64,000 bases of DNA from Argopecten irradians (taxonomy: Eukaryota > Mollusca > Bivalvia > Pectinida > Pectinidae). Below, piece after piece: positions 46,684 through 59,032 of this stretch (position 1 is the stretch's first letter; every line of letters begins with the position of its first letter). Both the position numbers and the translations under genes were made by a program. The DNA is taken from contig NC_091142.1 of assembly GCF_041381155.1 (NCBI RefSeq), forward strand, positions 28,595,963-28,659,962, given 5' to 3'. The notes beneath the pieces are model-generated. The model saw only the letters and a program-made list of their open reading frames with translations, had not been told where the DNA came from and ran no database searches.

Positions 46684-48540
46684 ATGGCGGAAGCAGCGAC
46701 AAAATTCAGACTACAAATGCCTGTTATGCTAGAAACAATACAACCAGCCCAGGAAGCTCTCTTGTCATCACACGCTCTGTTACTCATGTCTAGCAGAATA
46801 TATCATAGAACACGTGACATCAGAAGACGACCGGTACTATTTTCCTTGTCCTGTTTGTGACGCACCAATTACTCCGCGAGACGCTAGCCTTTCTGTAAGT
46901 AAATGGGCATCTTCATTTCCTACAAATCATTGTTTCATTAGTCCCACAGCCTTGACTTTGGATGACAAAGTCTGTGATGCATGTCTTAGGGAAAACGAAT
47001 CAATCCGGTCGAAGTATGGTGCTCAGAGTGTCCAGATTTTCTTTGTAAGCAATGCAGAATTGCATACAAAAAGAACAGAAAAACGGCGACCCATAGACTT
47101 GTTGCACCAGGTGATGCTGAGAACATCCAGGAAATCTGTGATTTGTCGTCTAGTACTGTTTGTCCCCATCACGACCAAAAGAGCCTGGATGCCTACTGTC
47201 TTGACCACCACGCTATGTGCTGCAGCGTTTTCGTGTGTCTGCAGCATAGAAACTGTGATCAGCAACTAAACGGACGAGAATGGAAGGGAATCTCAGAAAT
47301 GTTAGATAAGATGATGGCTGAAAACGAATAAGAGATTGCTATATTTACAGCGACAGAAAAGAAGATATCGGACGACATGACGCAACTGGTGCAACTAGCG
47401 AAAGGCAAGCTTAATGAACTAAGGAAAATATTTCAGAGTAATGTTTGTCTTAATTTCAGTGTTTGCAGAAAACAGCTTTCTGATCGACAGAGGTATATTA
47501 CATTTCGAACAAATTTAAACAATTCAAAGCTTCTGTTGTCAAGCTTGGAAAAAACATTGCGGTCATTAGAAACAACAGCTGCCATCGCACTACCGACGTA
47601 TGGCGCGATACATGAAAGATCTGCCAAATACATTTGCCACAACACTGTCAAAAGCATACATCATCGACGAAATCATGAGGTGCGTTTCTATCGGGAATGT
47701 CAGCTTTTCACCCAAGATATCGACCGCATCTGATGAGATGAAAGAGTACATCAGTTCCATCCTGAAAAATCTACTACCAACACCAAGAGCTGTGTCGTTT
47801 ACTGACTCAGATTTGTCCTCTGACATCGAGGGATGTCCCCAACATGTTTCTGTATGGTCAATACCCTGCAAAACCATTGCCGTTTGAAAGGAATCTGCTT
47901 CTCTTGTGCAGACGGTAACGAGTGAAGTATTGAGCGCCGAATCTCCCACCTGTTTGACAGGAGGGATATATACTGACAACTGAGAATTGATCGTGACTGA
48001 TTTCTACAACCAGCGACTTCTGCTTCTAGATGACAAGTACGCCTGTCTGGAGAAATATATGGTGGGAGGAAATCCTTCAGACATCGCGCGAGGACATACA
48101 GATGGGGACATTTTTGTCGCGGTCAACGACAATAGAATCCTCAGTTGTACACTAGGGATAGGTCAATTGACCGTAGTAAGTACTATCAAAAGCCCACCAC
48201 AGATATGGGGAATCTCAGTCAACGGCGATAACATAGTGTGTGGTACTGATCGCAGTGTAGAAATACTGTCTATGGACGGAACAATCCTTCGGTCAGTCAA
48301 GAAAAAGGGATCTTACACATACATAGCTATGTCAAAGAATCTCGTGTACCATAAATTGGTGATTGCCAACTAAGTACTAGTCTAGATGAGGGGACAGAAA
48401 TCTCGAGATTCAGAGACCTTTGTCGTACGGAGCCTAGAGGTGTTGGTTTGGATCAACATGGCAATGTCTACGTTTGCGGACTAGACGGTGGAAATGTCTA
48501 TCTTGTGTCACCTGATATGTCACGTGGTAAGGAAATTGAC
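46684..48540 (+). pseudogene. TRIM copy B, broken
   Basis: Collinear with the intact TRIM at 35177 but interrupted many times. An extra A at codon 7 shifts the frame before the RING, a lost C near 47002 shifts it again, and about 45 bp are missing after the second B-box (near 47254). In-frame stops arise near 47330, 47885 and 47982, and the last part of the propeller is deleted (join after GGTAAGGAAATT near 48537). The 5' flank and splice acceptor are preserved. It is best read as a decayed duplicate. Confidence 0.9.
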
Positions 48541-50941
48541 AACATATTCAGTATCATCTGTTAAGCGTATTTATGGTCTTGTATATTTTTGAATAATTGC
48601 TATATATATGTGTTTTGCAGTAATAAGAAATATGTTGAAATATAAACAATTTTGATAAAAATCCATTTAGTGAAAAGATTCACAAATGCAATTTTTCTTA
48701 TATACTGTGCTGTTATTACCTACCATGTGTCCACGAAAATGAGAATAACATTATCCCTATTCGACTGTGTCACGTTTGCAAGAGTAAAAATACTGTTGAT
48801 TTATATAAGATTAAGTAATAAATGTAAGACATCAGTCGGCGTTGGCACAATGAGACACCAATATTTTATTAGTTCTTGAGACCGAAAATTACATTCGGGT
48901 AAATATGCTCAGAAAAAATTGACGAGACGAAACATGCCTACCTACTTTGCAACTGTATTGTAAAGGAATATAAAATAACTAAATATGAAAACCAAGCATT
49001 GTTCATTATTTTTATAAGCAAACTAATACAAATATAAAAAATTGTTATCTAAGAAACTAAATGTCTTTTAACAGTTTCCCCCTTTTAAGGAATACGTGGG
49101 AAGATAAATGTTATTCCAACTTCTTAAAATATCTTTTACATCTGACGTCACCAACATCCATTGTCTGAAACAAAGAATGAATATTTTAATAAATATAAAA
49201 CATTGTATTACATTACATGGATTTCTCGGACCACACAAAGTATGGTATACTATGTACAATCGATATCCCTAATAAATAAAATGCTCGAAAATACATTTTT
49301 TAAAGTCAGATTGCTCTTTTTTCGGATGATGATGAAAACAGATTGAATAAGATAAAATGAAGTTCCTGCGATGAATATGGACATCTGACTGAGTACATGA
49401 GACTATGGCAAGCCAACATGACATTTATTCAAAGAGCAATTTCGATCCTTAATTTCAATGCATATATATAAGATATCTTGATTGAAATATAAGATATCTT
49501 ATATAATGTATAAGGTATTTAATATACTATATAAGATATTTAATTTAAGTTATTTATTTAGATATCTTATATAATATATAAGGCCATAACATGGTCAATA
49601 CTTGGCCAATGTTGTTCATCAAGCACTCATTGGAAAGATAAACTATTTCTCTCTAAGTTAAAATGTGTCACTGGTGTATAGAGTCCGTTTATTTAAAAAA
49701 TCATGGTTTTAAAAAAATTGGTCCACTTTTCTCTACCACCGAGTTCATACCTTTGATACTATAATATATACCATGGTTAAAAATTTCGTGCCAGGTCCAT
49801 GTGTTTTCTTTCAGTAATATTTATAAAAATACGCTATTTGTCCCAGATTGACTGATGGACACATCGATACGATATTTTGACTATTGTTTTAAATTGGTCA
49901 TTTCTGTGGCTGGAAAAGATTGTATCAATTACAATGACACATGTTAAAAACCTTTTATAGACGCTCGATAAGTGTTTAATATACCGTCCCTTCTGTGACG
50001 TCAAACGTTTGTAACGTCGCTATCCGGATCCCGGCAAACGTATTTTATTTCTCTGTACCCATCTATTATAGCAAATATTTCGTCAATCTCTCCCAGAGTG
50101 CATTGCAATTACCCTTCATTAATGAAGAGAGATTAACTCTTCGTAAGACACCGGTATACTATTTTTGTCCAGAAACGGACAAAGAAAATACGGAAATAAA
50201 ATTGCTGGAAAGCATTTTCATTTTATTTTTTATTAAAATCTTTACTTATATTTTGAAAGATGCCGGAAAATAGTGCAAGGGAAATGAATAACATAAAACG
50301 TTGAAAAAGGCTACGGATTCGTTAATATTAAGGTTTCCAGGCCAAAATTTAAGGGGTATTAGAAAGCAAATCGGTCATATTTTGAAAAATTATAGGGTGA
50401 GGTATACTTTTTATTGGGTTTTCTTAATTCAAATAAGTCAATCGTCAATCTTCACGGAAATTATAAAAATTCGATTTTTCCTCATATCATTTTTTCAGAA
50501 ACAAAAGAAAACATGGCTATTTTGATGCAATTTTTCACTAAAATTGGGTCCTGATTTAATTTTAAAATAATGATATTTCGTTTTATTTTGGAAAACCCAG
50601 CTAATTTGATATAGTTATGAATTCTATATCACCTACTGAAGGTATGAACATGTTACGGGCATATTCTTTATTATATTGTTTGTTTAAAAATCCTTAAAAC
50701 CCGGAATTTTGTGTCATTAGTACATATCTTTAAGCAACCAGTGAGGAAAGATTAACCCGGTGACATATGATTTTTATGTGGTTTTTGTGATCAGGATATA
50801 CCTAAAATCAAAATACACAAAAAAAAAAAAAAAAAACGAAATCCGAAACCAGAAGGGATGGTCAAAGCAGTATTGATATTCAGTACAAAGATAAATATCC
50901 ATTCTTAATAGATATTCTGTTTAACCAACTTGCTATATTTA
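48541..50941. other. Non-coding interval between TRIM B and the FABP B exon array
   Basis: It matches 37250-42020 of copy A without the pearl-like element. It contains one copy of the roughly 270-bp block with the CGTGCCAGGTCC terminus (about 49640-49900) and a TA-rich AAGATATCTT stretch (about 49460-49580). No exon is supported. Confidence 0.55.
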
Positions 50942-51219
50942 CCAACTCTCTCCCTGTATATGGTTAGGGAATTCAGTTTGGAGTTAGGATTTAATGGTAT
51001 AGCTGTTAGATATTTACCATAAGAATCTCGTCACCAACTCTCTCCCTGTATATGGTTAGGGAATTCAGTTTGGAGTTAGGATTTAATGGTATAGCTGTTA
51101 GATATTTACCATAAGAATCTCGTCACCAGCTCTCTCTCTCTGTATATGGTTAGGGAATTCAGTTTAGAGTTAGGATTCAATGGTATAGCTGTTATATATT
51201 TACCATTAGAATCTCTTCA
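50942..51219. repeat. 92-bp minisatellite derived from FABP exon 3, copy B
   Basis: Three units at 50942, 51034 and 51126 have the same structure as in copy A: the 3' part of FABP exon 3 with its donor, tandemly repeated next to the real exon (51204-51320). The third unit is slightly longer and more diverged. The array therefore predates the A/B duplication. Confidence 0.85.
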
Positions 51220-54200
51220 CCAACTCTCTCCCTGTATATAGTTGGGGGATTCAGTTTGGAGTTCGGATCTATCGGTGTAGCTGTTAGCTTTAGTTTGCCG
51301 TCTTCCCATGTTGGGCTCATCTAGATATAAGAACAAAACACGTCTGACATTATTATTTTAAAAAGATATTGACAAATTGTACAGATCCATCACAGAACTA
51401 GATTAACGTCTGCCACTTTGGTGCTATCAAAGTTTAGCGAAAAACACAATATTAAACAGGTCTAATAACTGTGAAACGATGAAAAACAGGCATTTACCGT
51501 AATGGCATAAACAAAATATGGTGGGGGGGGGGGGGGGGGGTGTAAAAAAACAGGTACTCATATTTTAACGCAGCACTTCTGGGACGAAAAACGCTAAATG
51601 CAATGTACAACTCCTCTCTTGGAATCCTGTTATCGTGATGTCATTTAATGTTTAAACTCGTTGCATACATAATGGATTGTCCAGGGATAGGCATGGTGAT
51701 AGTGATAGTTAACCCAGAAGAATAATAATACATAATTGTAGATTTAGAATATATTCATCAACAGAAATATTCATTAGGAAAGATACAGTATTTTACGTCA
51801 AATAAATATATTAAAAAAAACTTACTTTCAGTTTTTCACCTTCTCTCTGTGTCTCGAAAGGTTCGTCCAGCTTAAAGGAATCCTGTTCTTTCCTCACAGC
51901 TATATCCATGGCTACAGTGATTATCTCCCCTTCTACTGATATAGTCATTGTTGGCTTCGCTAGGGACGCCATCTTCCTCAACAACATATTGACACCTGTA
52001 AATAAAAGACGAATAAAATATAATACTCACACAATCAAATTATCCATTTATTTATGATTTATGACACCAATATCAATCACTTTTACCAAAACAAGTGATG
52101 TGTTACCTAAGTTGTGATCCATAGATTAGCCACAGGGGGCCAACTCAATGAAAATGGATATTGTCATACATTTTTTGTGTTTGGTGGATGGACTGATGAG
52201 TATATATGACAGTCATGTGAATTTTTTTCGGAAAATATGGGATTTGAAAAATTATTAAAAAATCGGGATATTTACTATAAAACAGAGAAAGGGACGACAG
52301 TCGCCATATTGGATTTTTTACCCCCACCTCGATTAAAGTTAATTTTTTCACAACAGTATACCTTTTTTCCCAGAGTCATAGTCACGCATCAGTCCTCCGA
52401 TAATACATGATCACACACAAACCATGCAAATGCATATAAACGATGTCTATATAGTCAAACGCAATATTTTAATCCAAAATTACCGGCGCTTTCTGACTTG
52501 TGACATCGAAAGCAACGTTCTAGTGAAGAGCGATTAGAGTGACTTCCCTTGCAATGTCATTCAATGGGTTTAGTCAGAGGCATTCCGATACGTTTTAATA
52601 TTCAAATTTTCCGCGAAAACAAACGTATCGGAATATTTTTTGAAAAAAATCACATGACTGTCATATATACTCATCAGTCCATCCACCAAATACAAAAAAA
52701 AAATGTATGACAACATCCATTTTCATTGAGTTGGCCCCCTGTGAGATTAGCTAGATGTATGGCGAGCCAACAGGACATATATTCAAAGGGCAATGTCGAT
52801 CCTTAATTTCACTGCATATATATAAGATATCTTGATTGAGATATAAGATATCTCATACAGTATATGAGATATATCATAAAATATATAAGATATCTTATAT
52901 AATTCGTAAGATATCTTATATATCATATAAGATATCGTATATAATATATGAGATATCTCATGTATATTTTTAATTAATCCTATATCGTATATAAGATATC
53001 TCATTTAAGTTATCTTTATAAGATATCTTTTATAATATGTAAGATATTTTATATAATATATAAGATATCTTATATAATTCGCTTCGCATGCTTCGCCAGT
53101 ATCAAGCGTTTGGTTGAACGAGACAAAAGTATGTATGTATATATAGGTCATCATTATAGCCAATATATTTATTGTCGCCATTTTCGAATTGACAACTAGA
53201 GTGATTGGAATTAACTGTTTCTGTGTTTTCCATACATCGTTGAATGCAATCAAACAGCCGTTGATTCTCCCCTTTCAGTTCTCTGTGCGAACATTCTAGA
53301 TGTGTTCAGAAGTACTCCGAATGGTGCTCTAGGGAGAAATTACTGGTTTTAAATGCTACGAATCTCATTCTATATAAGATATCTTATATAGCAACGAGAT
53401 TTCAATTGTTAAGATCTTATATATTAATAAAGATATCTTATATACGAAAATTAAATAAGATATAATCACTATATGAGATATTTATATTAATTAATCTTGT
53501 TCAATTTCTATATATAGATATACTTTATATCGTATATATTATATAAGATATCTCATATTATTTTTAAGTTATGCTCTATCGTATATAAGATATCTCATTT
53601 AAGTTATCTATATAAATATCTTTTTATAATACGATTAAATACGGATATATCTTTCTCCTTCAATAAATGTTAAATTTGCTTGCCATATAGATCTGCTGCC
53701 TAGTTCACCATCCTCGACATTCAAGGGGTTTACTATGATTATCGTAATACCTACCACTGGACTATGTCATAACAAAAGTAAAGGTACTGTCTGCGACATC
53801 GGATGAGCAATTTTGCTTTTGATTCATTTCCGGAAATTTTGCGATCAGCGGACACCCAAGAAAGTTAATCTTCATGAAATCTACCTTAATTGAATTCGAT
53901 CATATTTCAATTTCATTTTATTATACAAAGCATGAGATCTATGATTTTTTGAAATGTTATAGTGGACACGAAAGGGAAAGTTACAATTGTATCTAGTTTA
54001 GGCTGTACATATTACGAAAATAAGACATTCGTTATATGCACAAGAGTACAAAACCCTATTCTATTCAAGCTTAAAGATTAGTCTTTTGAATGCGGTTTTA
54101 AATAAAGAAATGGCAAAACACAATTGAACTTAAAACGTGTTTTACGAAAGTTTCTTATACATCAATCATTTCTTTTGTGTCGCGGATGTCTGAACAGATT

Positions 54201-55149
54201 TTTTGTTTCTGTAAGGTTCAATATTAAGTACAAGCACAAACGATATCTTGAATACTTATTATGACTGTATACACATCAGTAGTGTACATATTGAACTATG
54301 AAATCTTGTCTATGTATATGATGATAGTATTTACACTGATTTGATTATAGCTGATACCCAGGTCATTATCTGTGTCGGATTATTGTTCCCTAGTGGCTGA
54401 TACAAATACATAGAGTGACATTGACATTACAGCTCGTAATATGATGCTCAACACAGAATCTATATACACTATTTTCTCGTAGACGAAGTCCTGCATATTT
54501 TTTTTTTATCTTTGAATGGTGTCTATTTAAATCTGAGCAAACACTATAGTATTCACCAGATAACTTCATTCAGCTGACGGGAATTAAAAAGTGGAAATTG
54601 TAAGAACTATTCATACACGTGTATGTGTCCTCAAATGACCCTAACTGCTCACGGATTCCATCACTAACAGAATTTATATGATTGACATTGCTTATTAAAA
54701 ACTTGAATAAGATGAGTGTTGAAATATTGACAGATGCTTAATATATTTTGGAACAATTTACTTACCTTGGTGGTTCTAAATGTAATAAATAGAACGCTAG
54801 AATCTAACTTAAACACTAAGGACTGCAGCTCACATTGTATCATCAAATACCATGATCAGTATGTAACTTTTATGGTATTAGAAATTATAATAAGCCGTGT
54901 ATTGTTTCCGAAAAAACCCATTATTTAGCCTATTGAATTTACGTGAGAGAATGTAGTGCAGTTATAATGACATCTGGTTCACAAGCGTATTAATCTAAAG
55001 CTTTAACTGAAACGTTTTTAATACTTTTCCCGACAAATCTTAAATAAGTAACAATACATACCAACTGCTTTTAAAAACTCATCAAAGTTTTCGCTCCTGT
55101 CCATTTTCCATTTTCCCACCAAATCCTCCTTTATTTTATCCAGAGCCAT
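51204..55149 (-). CDS. Fatty-acid-binding protein, copy B (exons 1-3 open)
   Basis: Minus-strand exons 55062-55149, 51826-51995 and 51204-51320 (88, 170 and 117 bp) have the same sizes and phases as exons 2-3 of the complete FABP at 59033, and exon 1 is two codons longer. Together they read MALDKIKEDLVGKWKMDR, then MASLAKPTMTISVEGEIIT, then MSPTWEDGKLKLTATPIDP and IYRERVGEEILM. The start ATG follows TCAAA. The donor after exon 3 is the less usual GTAAAT. The last exon, which should carry the C-terminal strand with the lipid-binding arginine, was not found; reading on from exon 3 adds only VNI before a stop. So it may be incomplete, or exon 4 may lie where it was not recognised. Intron 1 contains the TIR element at 52131 and a GATATC-rich tract. 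Confidence 0.75.
52131..52743. mobile_element. TIR element with 8-bp target duplication in FABP B intron 1
   Basis: The ends are inverted, beginning CACAGGGGGCCAACTCAATG, and the arms run for about 110 bp. Direct flanks AGATTAGC at 52123-52130 and 52744-52751 form an 8-bp target duplication. It is 613 bp long and non-coding. The CACAGGG terminus resembles that of the element at 818-932, but the arms differ beyond it. Copy A has no counterpart. Confidence 0.8.
52815..53640. repeat. AAGATATCTT-rich palindromic tract
   Basis: Dozens of GATATC hexamers occur in the context ATAAGATATCTTATAT or ATGAGATATCTCAT, broken by a unique stretch at about 53085-53370. Each motif is its own complement, so hairpins or cruciforms are possible throughout. 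The start (52757-52830) resembles 38172-38260 and 49400-49500. The minus-strand open frame with repeated ISYILYEISY-type peptide is translation of the repeat. Confidence 0.7.
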
Positions 55150-55870
55150 TTTGACAGTGATGTGACTCGTACGACAAACTCATCAGTAACCAGGACAGCC
55201 TAGATTTTGACCCTAAACCAGCATATCAGGTTTCAGAGTACATATTAGCCTGAGTGTCATGTGACAACTTGTCATGTTGTTTTCATTTTTCGTGATTTGA
55301 AAATGTCCAACAGCAACTGCAAAACACAATGTATCCCCCCAAATACTTTCGGTTAACAATTCACAAAGAATAATTTGAATAAATAAGGTTGAGTATCTCC
55401 AACCTTGTCTTGCCTATTGGAAACGCACTTTGTCGATGCCAATGTTAACATATAGAAAATTTAATTATTACATCGGGCCTAAGCCAATAAAAGGTTCCAA
55501 ACGGTTTATTCTGTTATGTTATGTGCACAGCATTGTCAATGCCTATAGAGATTTAACGTCATCTCCTGTTAAACTTCGAATTTTTAACAATGTTTCGCCA
55601 TATGTATGTATAAGACCAAGAAAAATTAAAGAAAAGAAATGAAAATAAATATATAGAATATTCTTTGTAAAGGGGGAAAACGCCATAAAAGCCCATGGTG
55701 GTGAAATGTGTATGAAATCTTCAAACTCGCTTGATGTCCGCCATTACACATTATGGTCGGACGTCTTGAATGCCGAACCCTGGACCATACTCGTGGAGTA
55801 ATGCAATTTTTGTCTAGGACTACTCAAATCGCTCTTACAATAGTGTGTTTACTTTATTAGGTAAATTGTC

Positions 55871-56068
55871 TTGTCTAAACAATCATTTCATCAACTCTCC
55901 AGTGGTTATGTATTTCTTTTTGGAAATTTCTTCAGTAATCGAGTAATTAAGACATGGAACTCGCTCTCAGAGGAAGTGGTTACATCACCAACGCTTAATT
56001 GCTTCAAATCCAGACTGAACAAATTGTGGGTCAACCACCCAACCAAATTTCGACCATCGTTCTACTAG
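55871..56068 (+). mobile_element. LINE 3' remnant (reverse transcriptase ORF end)
   Basis: The translated end SNRVIKTWNSLSEEVVTSPT followed by LNCFKSRLNKLW is the typical C-terminal tail of reverse-transcriptase ORFs in jockey/CR1-like LINEs. No upstream reverse-transcriptase motifs are found nearby, so this is a 5'-truncated copy, as usual for LINEs. Confidence 0.7.
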
Positions 56069-56611
56069 TGAGTTAGTCAACTGAACTGTGTAGTGGTAGT
56101 ATGAACTGTTAAACAACCACTAACATTTTAAATGGAGAGGTTATTTTTAACACCCAATAGGGTCACCATGATGTACCGTATATGTACAAAATCAACATTA
56201 CAGGAATTAACGAACGATTACCAAGTGTCAAATATAGACATCTTTTAACGCAACCGGAAGTTTAAAACAAATAGTACGCGCATGTATAGTACTATACCAG
56301 TTGAAGAAAGCATCAACGTACATCAAACAAGCCCAGAAGCTTACCAAAGATGTCATTTCAGCGATTCAGCGATTTGTTGAGCCCACGCTGATTTTGGTAC
56401 AACGTATGTATTGTACCTTCTTAATCGTACTGCTATACCATTTGGAATTCAAACGGTACCAATTAAAATACCTAAAAATCAATGACGTGGAATTTGTCAA
56501 TATTTTATATCAGATGTTTCGTAAGGAATGTAGAACAATACATTTACGCCATATTTTGCTTCGTGATTATGTAACAGCTTGACTGAATTGCCCCTTTAAT
56601 TTTTGTTTTGG

Positions 56612-56633
56612 AAAGGTAGTGGGCCTTTAGCAG
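56612..56633. mobile_element. Lone end of the GGCCCACTACC MITE family
   Basis: GGAAAGGTAGTGGGCCTTTA matches the right terminus of the MITE at 12049-12449. No matching left end lies nearby. Confidence 0.55.
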
Positions 56634-59032
56634 AATGGCCGATGACCTTTGCAGGCGAATTATTTTCGTTGATGATGTTGCCCTTCATCCAGGTCAAATG
56701 TCGTCGTTATAACGGAACCATAATCCAATACGATGATAGAGTATTCATTAAAGCGAATAGAACGACGAGTCTGGCAATCCAAGTTGAAAAAAACAACAAC
56801 GGAACAAGAGAGAAAAGTAACATTGAAGAACTGTAGTCTTTCACAGTCAAGCCTCATTAACTCGAAGTCGAAACTTAAATTCGTTTTCATTAATTGTGCG
56901 ACTGTTATTTCAAAGGCTTTTACGGTCTGATTTTTTTCAGATTGATTCTATTTGTGTACTACAAAGTTCACCCACATTTTCTATAGGCAAACTGAAGGCT
57001 AGTCGAGTCACCATGTTCTGATAAAAAGCAGAAGGACTTGGTAAAGGACAACATACATGTACATGTATTTACGTATTACAGAACATGAATATCTGGTTGG
57101 ATTTTCTTCCAAGTCCCTGAGATAAAAAGCAATCAAAAGGTTGTACCTGATCTGTATATATACCATACAACAATCAAAGAGTTCACAATCTCTTTGTTTA
57201 TAAACCTATTTAATGGCAGTTATAAATTTAAGGCGGGAAAGTGGTTTACTTATCACTGACTTGTCACAGAGGACAAAATGACGATACACCAACCTGTAAA
57301 TCGGTTTATAAAACGTTCGTTACAGCAACTTTTCGTATCTGAAGCGGGCCTGAAACTTGACCTGCACCATATTCATAAAAAACCTGCATTTGATCACATA
57401 GCTTCCAAACACTTTTCTCTGACCATATGTCCCCCCATCCACTTTTGAATATTACCAATGTTGGAATTGATATTCTAAATATTCGTCTTTAATTTTATGA
57501 ACATGACTTTTATAGCGTGCTGTGTATTGACTTACGGTCTGATTAATCATCTGCGTTTTTGCAACTTCTGTCCCGATATGTTGCAGGATTATATGAAGTG
57601 AGCGACTTTACATGAGATATTCATCATTTCTTTTATTTCATAATATCGTTTCTTTTCGAAATATCCTTCTTAACACAGTCATAAAGAGTAAGCCGCTGGG
57701 AGTAAAAATTTGGGTACTGTTATCAAACCGATTTACTGACACCTGTAATATTCAGCAATTAGGGACTGGTAGCGTGACAGACTGTCGTGCATTGGTGTCT
57801 TCTGCAGTATTCTACACTATAAAGCAAACCTACAACATAGGTATTAAACTCGAATGACAATATATGTCAATATATAATCGATTGACATATATTGTCAGAC
57901 GAGTTGAATACCATATGACCTACAAACAATTTGTAGTAATGAAAGCACTTCTTTTGCTAGAGCATACTGCTAAAGATACCAAAATAACAGACCTTACCTA
58001 ATCGCATCTAACTGACATCGGAGAAAACAGTCGTCTTTCTCTTTGAATCCTGAGTAACAATAAGTAGGTGTTAGGTACTATCATTTTATCTCGGTCAGAG
58101 GACCGACACCAAAGCCTTTACAGTTACGACAGCTCAACTCCAGCCAAAAAGTGATGCAATGTCAAGAGAGACGTTAGGTAGAAGAAAATCTTTTAGAAAG
58201 ATGGGAAATGATATACAGAGTAAAGTTGTTTTACGATTAAGACTATTGCAGGTGCATTTCGAGGAAAGTGACTATGTAAGAGTAAAGACAATGCTTTCCT
58301 TTTAAAGATAGATTATATGTGATAGACATTTTCGAAAATGTTCTTTCTTATTTGTGCACCTGAACTTGTTTTTGTCATCATTTGGTAATGTTTTATGTGT
58401 TAAAATAACTAATATACCACTTAATACTCCCCACAGATATCCCAGACTAATTTAGTTTTGGTTAATTGATTGGACTTAAAATAAAACTTAAAATACATTA
58501 ATACAAGGTCATATTGTCAATTATTAATTATGTAACCATGGTTAAGCAAAACATATTATCAATTATTATTATTTAGTATACCCAGTCCTGTAATGATAAT
58601 AATATCATTTGAACAATCTATTTTAATTGTCTCGGTTGTTCAACGACTGAGTTAATCAAATTTTCAAATGATAAGCATATATTTAACTTGATTTTTACAT
58701 CGTGAAAACAAAGTTTGATATATTTTTTTATTATTATTTATCTGAGTAAACATTGAAAGAAATCTGTTGGATAATTAATTAATGGAACAAATGTGCGTAC
58801 AAATGTGTAGAGCAGATACGCTTCTGTTCCTACTTTGGAGAGTATTCATAGAAAACAGGTCGAGAAATCTGTATTTTAATCGATCGTTTTACACTGCAGT
58901 TTGATAGTCCTCACATTTAAGTGTACAACATCACATGCGAGTATAATCAGGGTCAATATTCCATGCAGTGGTTGATCTGATACGTGAGAGTGCACGCGTC
59001 ATCCCTGTCCACAACACATCTTTGATACAGCA

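Larger units (their letters stand above)
45775..55660. repeat. Segmental duplication, copy B
   Basis: This is a direct copy of about 33000-45600, lying about 200 bp after it. It lacks the two mobile elements of copy A but has its own 1.7-kb extra stretch at about 52115-53815: a TIR element and a GATATC-rich tract. It also lacks the roughly 385 bp present in A at 42752-43136, with AAT at the join. Confidence 0.9.
55661..59032. other. Interval between copy B and the third FABP gene
   Basis: It contains a LINE remnant (55871-56068), a lone MITE end (56612-56633) and a 72-bp hairpin at about 57840-57911. Short frames at 56301-56836 and 57612-57857 resemble nothing known and have no splice context. 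The last 100 bp before 59033 must hold the promoter or leader of the FABP gene; no TATA box is obvious. Confidence 0.5.

Noticed and set aside
52783-53004. Minus-strand frame with ISYILYEISYI repeats
   Set aside because: Translation of the GATATC palindrome tract.
56301-56836. Two short plus-strand frames that might be exons
   Set aside because: No family resemblance and no consistent splice borders; the region holds a LINE remnant and a MITE end.
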